Under the pieces are notes generated by a model. That model was not told where the DNA came from, did not search any database, and saw only the letters and a program-made list of their open reading frames with translations. A program made the position numbers and the translations under genes. This document shows positions 60,878 through 64,000 of a DNA stretch of 64,000 nucleotides, piece after piece (the stretch's first letter is position 1; every line of letters starts with the position of its first letter). The stretch covers positions 6,386,001-6,450,000 of the forward strand of contig NZ_CP108053.1 of NCBI RefSeq assembly GCF_036173105.1. Reading direction: 5' to 3'. This DNA comes from Streptomyces sp. NBC_00287 (GTDB lineage Bacteria; Actinomycetota; Actinomycetes; Streptomycetales; Streptomycetaceae).

Positions 60878-62101
60878 TCAGGTGAGATTCCGGGAGCCAT
60901 TTACAAGCGCGTACGTCTGAGTCGCAATCTCCAGTTCCTCGTCGGTCGGCACCACGGCCACGGCCACCCGTGCGGACTCCGGCGAGATCAGCCGCGGCGC
61001 ATCGCTCCGTACGGCGTTCAGCTCGCCGTCCACCACCAGCCCGAGCTCCTCCAGGCCGGCGACCGCAGCTTCTCGCACGGGACTCGCGTTTTCCCCGACT
61101 CCCGCTGTGAAGGCGACCGCGTCCACCCGTCCGAGTACGGCGTAATAGGCGCCGATGTACTTCTTGAGGCGGTGAATGTAGATGTCGAAGGCGAGTTGCG
61201 CCTCTTGATCACCCTCGTCGATCCTGCGCCGGATCTCGCGCATGTCGTTGTCACCGCACAGGCCGATCAGACCGCTCTTCTTGTTGAGAAGAGTGTCGAT
61301 CTCATCAGTGGACATTCCGGCAACACGCATCAAATGGAAGATGACGGCCGGGTCCATGTCTCCCGAGCGCGTACCCATCACCAGCCCCTCCAAGGGCGTG
61401 AGCCCCATGGAGGTGTCCACGCACAGCCCGCCCCTGACCGCGGAGGCGGACGCTCCGTTGCCGAGGTGCAGCACGATCACGTTCACCTCTTCCGGCGACT
61501 TGCCCAGCAGCTTCGCGGTCGCCCGGGAGACGTACGCGTGCGAGGTGCCGTGGAAGCCGTAGCGCCGGATGCGGTGCTCGTCGGCGGTCTTGACGTCGAT
61601 CGCGTAGCGGGCCGCCGACTCCGGCATCGTCGTGTGGAACGCGGTGTCGAACACGGCGACCTGCGGCAGATCCGGCCGCAGCGCCTGGGCCGTACGGATG
61701 CCGGTGAGGTTGGCCGGGTTGTGCAGCGGGGCGACCGGGATCAGCCGCTCGATCTCGGCGAGCACCGCGTCGTCGATGACGGTCGGCTCGGTGAAGCTCT
61801 GCCCGCCGTGCACCACCCGGTGCCCGATCGCGGCCAGCTCGGGAGAGTCGAGCCCCAGACCGTCCTTGGCGAGTTCCTCCGATACGGCCTTCAGGGCGGC
61901 CTCATGATCGGCGATGGGCCCGGTCCACTCCCGGGACTCGGCGCCCATCGGGGTGTGCTTGAGCCGGGAGGTGTCCTCGCCGATGCGCTCGACGAGGCCC
62001 AACGCGAGCCGGCTGCCGTCACTCATGTCGAGCAGCTGGTACTTCACCGACGAGGAGCCGGAGTTCAGGACGAGGACGCGGGTGCCACGGGACGAGCTCA
62101 C
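60878..62101 (-). CDS. ackA: Acetate kinase
   Basis: Interconverts acetyl phosphate plus ADP with acetate plus ATP. The 407 residues contain the N-terminal RVLVLNSGSSSVKYQLLD motif, the adenine site in HLGNGASASAVRGG, VDTSMGLTPLEGLVMGTRSGD (in parts) and the C-terminal FTAGVGENASPVRE. GTG at 62101 overlaps the pta stop (GTGA), so it is translated after pta. It and pta form the acetyl-CoA to acetate pathway. Confidence 0.97.
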   Translation of the reverse strand: MSSSRGTRVLVLNSGSSSVKYQLLDMSDGSRLALGLVERIGEDTSRLKHTPMGAESREWTGPIADHEAALKAVSEELAKDGLGLDSPELAAIGHRVVHGGQSFTEPTVIDDAVLAEIERLIPVAPLHNPANLTGIRTAQALRPDLPQVAVFDTAFHTTMPESAARYAIDVKTADEHRIRRYGFHGTSHAYVSRATAKLLGKSPEEVNVIVLHLGNGASASAVRGGLCVDTSMGLTPLEGLVMGTRSGDMDPAVIFHLMRVAGMSTDEIDTLLNKKSGLIGLCGDNDMREIRRRIDEGDQEAQLAFDIYIHRLKKYIGAYYAVLGRVDAVAFTAGVGENASPVREAAVAGLEELGLVVDGELNAVRSDAPRLISPESARVAVAVVPTDEELEIATQTYALVNGSRNLT

Positions 62102-64000
62102 TGCTGGGACGCCTTCTCGAGGGGGGACTGGGCCTGGATCGCCGTGATGGCGACGGTGTTGACGATGTCCTGCACGAGTGCGCCGCGGGACAGGTCGTTG
62201 ACGGGCTTGCGCAGACCCTGCAGGACCGGGCCGACGGCGATGGCGCCGGCCGAGCGCTGCACGGCCTTGTAGGTGTTGTTGCCTGTATTGAGGTCCGGAA
62301 AGATCAGAACCGTTGCCTGGCCCGCGACTTCGGATTCCGGCAGCTTGGTCGCGGCGACCGACGGCTCGACGGCGGCGTCGTACTGGATCGGACCCTCGAT
62401 CCTCAGATCGGGCCTGCGCAGCCGCACCAGCTCCGTCGCCTCGCGCACCTTGTCGACGTCGGCGCCCGAACCGGACGTACCGGTGGAGTACGACAGCATC
62501 GCGATCCGCGGCTCCACACCGAACTGCTCGGCGGTGGCCGCCGACTGGATGGCGATGTCGGCCAGCTGCTCGGCGTTCGGGTCGGGGTTGACCGCGCAGT
62601 CGCCGTAGACGAGGACCTTGTCGGCGAGGCACATGAAGAACACCGACGACACGATCGAGGCGTCCGGCTTGGTCTTGATGATCTCGAAGCCGGGCCGGAT
62701 GGTGGCCGCCGTGGAGTGCACCGAACCGGACACCATGCCGTCGGCGAGGCCCTCCTGGACCATCAGGGTGCCGAAGTAGTTCACGTCCGAGACGACGTCG
62801 TAGGCCAGCTCCACGGTCACGCCCTTGTGGGCGCGCAGGGCGGCGTACTTCTCGGCGAAGGCGTCGCGCAGCTCGGAGGTGGCCGGGTCGATCAGCTGGG
62901 ATTCGCCCAGGTCGATGCCGAGGTCGGCGGCCTTCTTGCGGATCTGGTCGACCGGGCCGAGGAGGGTGAGGTCGCAGACGCCACGGCGCAGCAGTACCTC
63001 GGCGGCGTGCAGGACGCGGGGCTCGGTGCCCTCCGGGAGGACGACCCGGCGCATGTCCGAGCGGGCCTGTTCGAGGAGCTTGTGCTCGAACATCATCGGT
63101 GTGACCCGGTCACTGCTGGGGGCGCTCACGCGCTTGAGCAGGTCGCCGGTGTCGGCGTACCGCTCGAAGAGCCCGAGGGCGGTCTCCGCCTTGCGCGGGG
63201 TGGCCGCGTTGAGCTTGCCCTCCAGGGAGAAGAGTTGCTCGGCGGTCGGGAAGCTGTTGCCGGGCACCGAGATGACCGGGGTGCCCGGGGCGAGACGGGC
63301 GGCGAGGGTGAGGACGTCGTCGCTGGGGACCTCGTTGAGGGTGAGCAGCACACCGGCGATCGGCGGGGTGCCGGCGCTGTGCGCGGCTAGCGAACCGACG
63401 ACCAGATCGGCCCGGTCGCCCGGGGTCACGACCAGGCAGCCCGGGGTCAGGGCGCCCAGGAAGTTCGGCAGCATGGCACCGCCGAAGACGAAGCCGAGCG
63501 CGTCCCGGGCGAGCCCCGAGTCGTCGCCGAGGAGCGTCTTCGCGCCGAGGGTGTGGGCGATCTGCGCGACCGTGGGCGCGGACAGGGCGGGCTCGTCGGG
63601 CAGGACGTAACAGGGGACGGGCAGCCGGTTGGCGAGCCGCTCGGCGATCTCGTCGCGGTCGCCCCGCGCGACCCGGTTGGTCACCATGGCGAGGACGTCG
63701 CAGCCGAGGCCGTCGTAGGCGCGGTAGGCGTTGCGGGTCTCGGCGAGCACCGACTCGGCGGTCTGCTTGCGGCCGCCGACGACGGGTATGACGGAGGCTC
63801 CGAACTCATTGGCGAGCCGGGCGTTCAGGGAGAGCTCGTCCGGGAACTGGGTGTCGGCGTAGTCGGTGCCCAGGACGAGAACGACGTCGTAGTCCCGGGC
63901 GACCAGGTGGAAACGGTCGACGAGGGTGGAGACCAGTTCGTCGGCGCCCCGCTCGGCCTGGAGCGTGGACGCCTCGTGGTAGTCCATGCCGTACACGGTC
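62098..64000 (-). CDS. pta: Phosphate acetyltransferase, 5' end beyond the window
   Basis: Transfers acetyl between CoA and phosphate. About 634 residues are in the window; the true start lies past base 64000, since the family begins with a P-loop-like domain whose start is absent here. Visible parts are the N-terminal ATPase-like domain (DVVLVLGTDYADTQ, ASVIPVVGGRKQ), a middle DRTGG-type domain (CLVVTPGDRADLVVGSLAA) and the catalytic C-terminus (RRVVLPEGTEPRVL, GTSGSGADVDKVREA, ATVLIFPDLNTGNNTYKAVQRSAGA in parts). This long bifunctional-looking form is common in actinobacteria. Confidence 0.95.
   Translation of the reverse strand, partial: TVYGMDYHEASTLQAERGADELVSTLVDRFHLVARDYDVVLVLGTDYADTQFPDELSLNARLANEFGASVIPVVGGRKQTAESVLAETRNAYRAYDGLGCDVLAMVTNRVARGDRDEIAERLANRLPVPCYVLPDEPALSAPTVAQIAHTLGAKTLLGDDSGLARDALGFVFGGAMLPNFLGALTPGCLVVTPGDRADLVVGSLAAHSAGTPPIAGVLLTLNEVPSDDVLTLAARLAPGTPVISVPGNSFPTAEQLFSLEGKLNAATPRKAETALGLFERYADTGDLLKRVSAPSSDRVTPMMFEHKLLEQARSDMRRVVLPEGTEPRVLHAAEVLLRRGVCDLTLLGPVDQIRKKAADLGIDLGESQLIDPATSELRDAFAEKYAALRAHKGVTVELAYDVVSDVNYFGTLMVQEGLADGMVSGSVHSTAATIRPGFEIIKTKPDASIVSSVFFMCLADKVLVYGDCAVNPDPNAEQLADIAIQSAATAEQFGVEPRIAMLSYSTGTSGSGADVDKVREATELVRLRRPDLRIEGPIQYDAAVEPSVAATKLPESEVAGQATVLIFPDLNTGNNTYKAVQRSAGAIAVGPVLQGLRKPVNDLSRGALVQDIVNTVAITAIQAQSPLEKASQQ

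Overview
The window is a piece of a high-GC actinobacterial chromosome, almost certainly Streptomyces. The evidence is the very strong G/C bias at third codon positions, many GTG starts, the adjacent filP and scy filament genes, a whiE-type spore-pigment polyketide cluster, NucS, and isobutyryl-CoA mutase. The gene order from the glyA-like 3' end through the atp operon, filP/scy, icmA and the pyk-ackA-pta group matches, from memory, the core chromosome of S. coelicolor around SCO5364-SCO5425. No tRNA, rRNA, CRISPR array, insertion sequence or phage gene was seen.

Layout. 1-9957: the 3' end of a serine hydroxymethyltransferase-like gene, a WecA/TagO-type glycan-lipid transferase, and the complete F1Fo ATP synthase operon atpIBEFHAGDC. 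A terminator-like hairpin lies between atpD and atpC and a large hairpin follows atpC. 10029-14251: a DUF2550 protein, a secreted GH18 chitinase with a readable promoter and two operator repeats, and a NarL-type two-component pair. 14404-22846: a membrane protein, cob(I)alamin adenosyltransferase, 3-hydroxybutyryl-CoA dehydrogenase, a STAS protein, a membrane-anchored NTPase with a Ser/Thr/Pro-rich outer tail, NucS, two small conserved proteins and a luciferase-like oxidoreductase. 22843-26791: two paralogous ABC exporter gene pairs in tandem. 26877-31910: filP and scy (polar growth cytoskeleton). 32121-34891: methylmalonyl-CoA epimerase, acetyl-CoA acetyltransferase, MeaB. 34954-41306: a PepSY protein divergent from an OmpR-type two-component system, a MarR regulator, three AIM24-family proteins, DUF3817 and an MTH1187-family protein.

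41558-51184: a complete type II polyketide cluster of spore-pigment (whiE) type. It has a SchA-like protein, cupin, KS-alpha, chain length factor, ACP and two cyclases in one direction. An amidohydrolase and a FAD hydroxylase run in the opposite direction. A cytochrome P450 and a second small monooxygenase-like protein close the cluster. It lies between two paralogous DUF3817 genes. In S. coelicolor, from memory, whiE is elsewhere and lacks the P450 and amidohydrolase.

51249-64000: a MarR regulator, DUF3817, isobutyryl-CoA mutase large subunit (diagnostic Phe80 and Gln198) behind a perfect 24-bp palindrome, and a TetR regulator with its own palindrome facing a thioredoxin/TPR protein. A three-gene operon of poorly known surface proteins (DUF6230, DUF6114, Ser/Pro-rich secreted protein) follows, behind a 650-bp leader rich in TTAC/GTAA dyads. 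The window ends with pyruvate kinase, acetate kinase and phosphotransacetylase.

Taken together, the region combines energy generation with B12-dependent short-chain acyl-CoA metabolism (adenosyltransferase, epimerase, MeaB, thiolase, 3-hydroxybutyryl-CoA dehydrogenase, isobutyryl-CoA mutase) and with developmental functions (polar growth, spore pigment). Start sites were chosen by ribosome-binding sites and family N-termini; no database search was possible.
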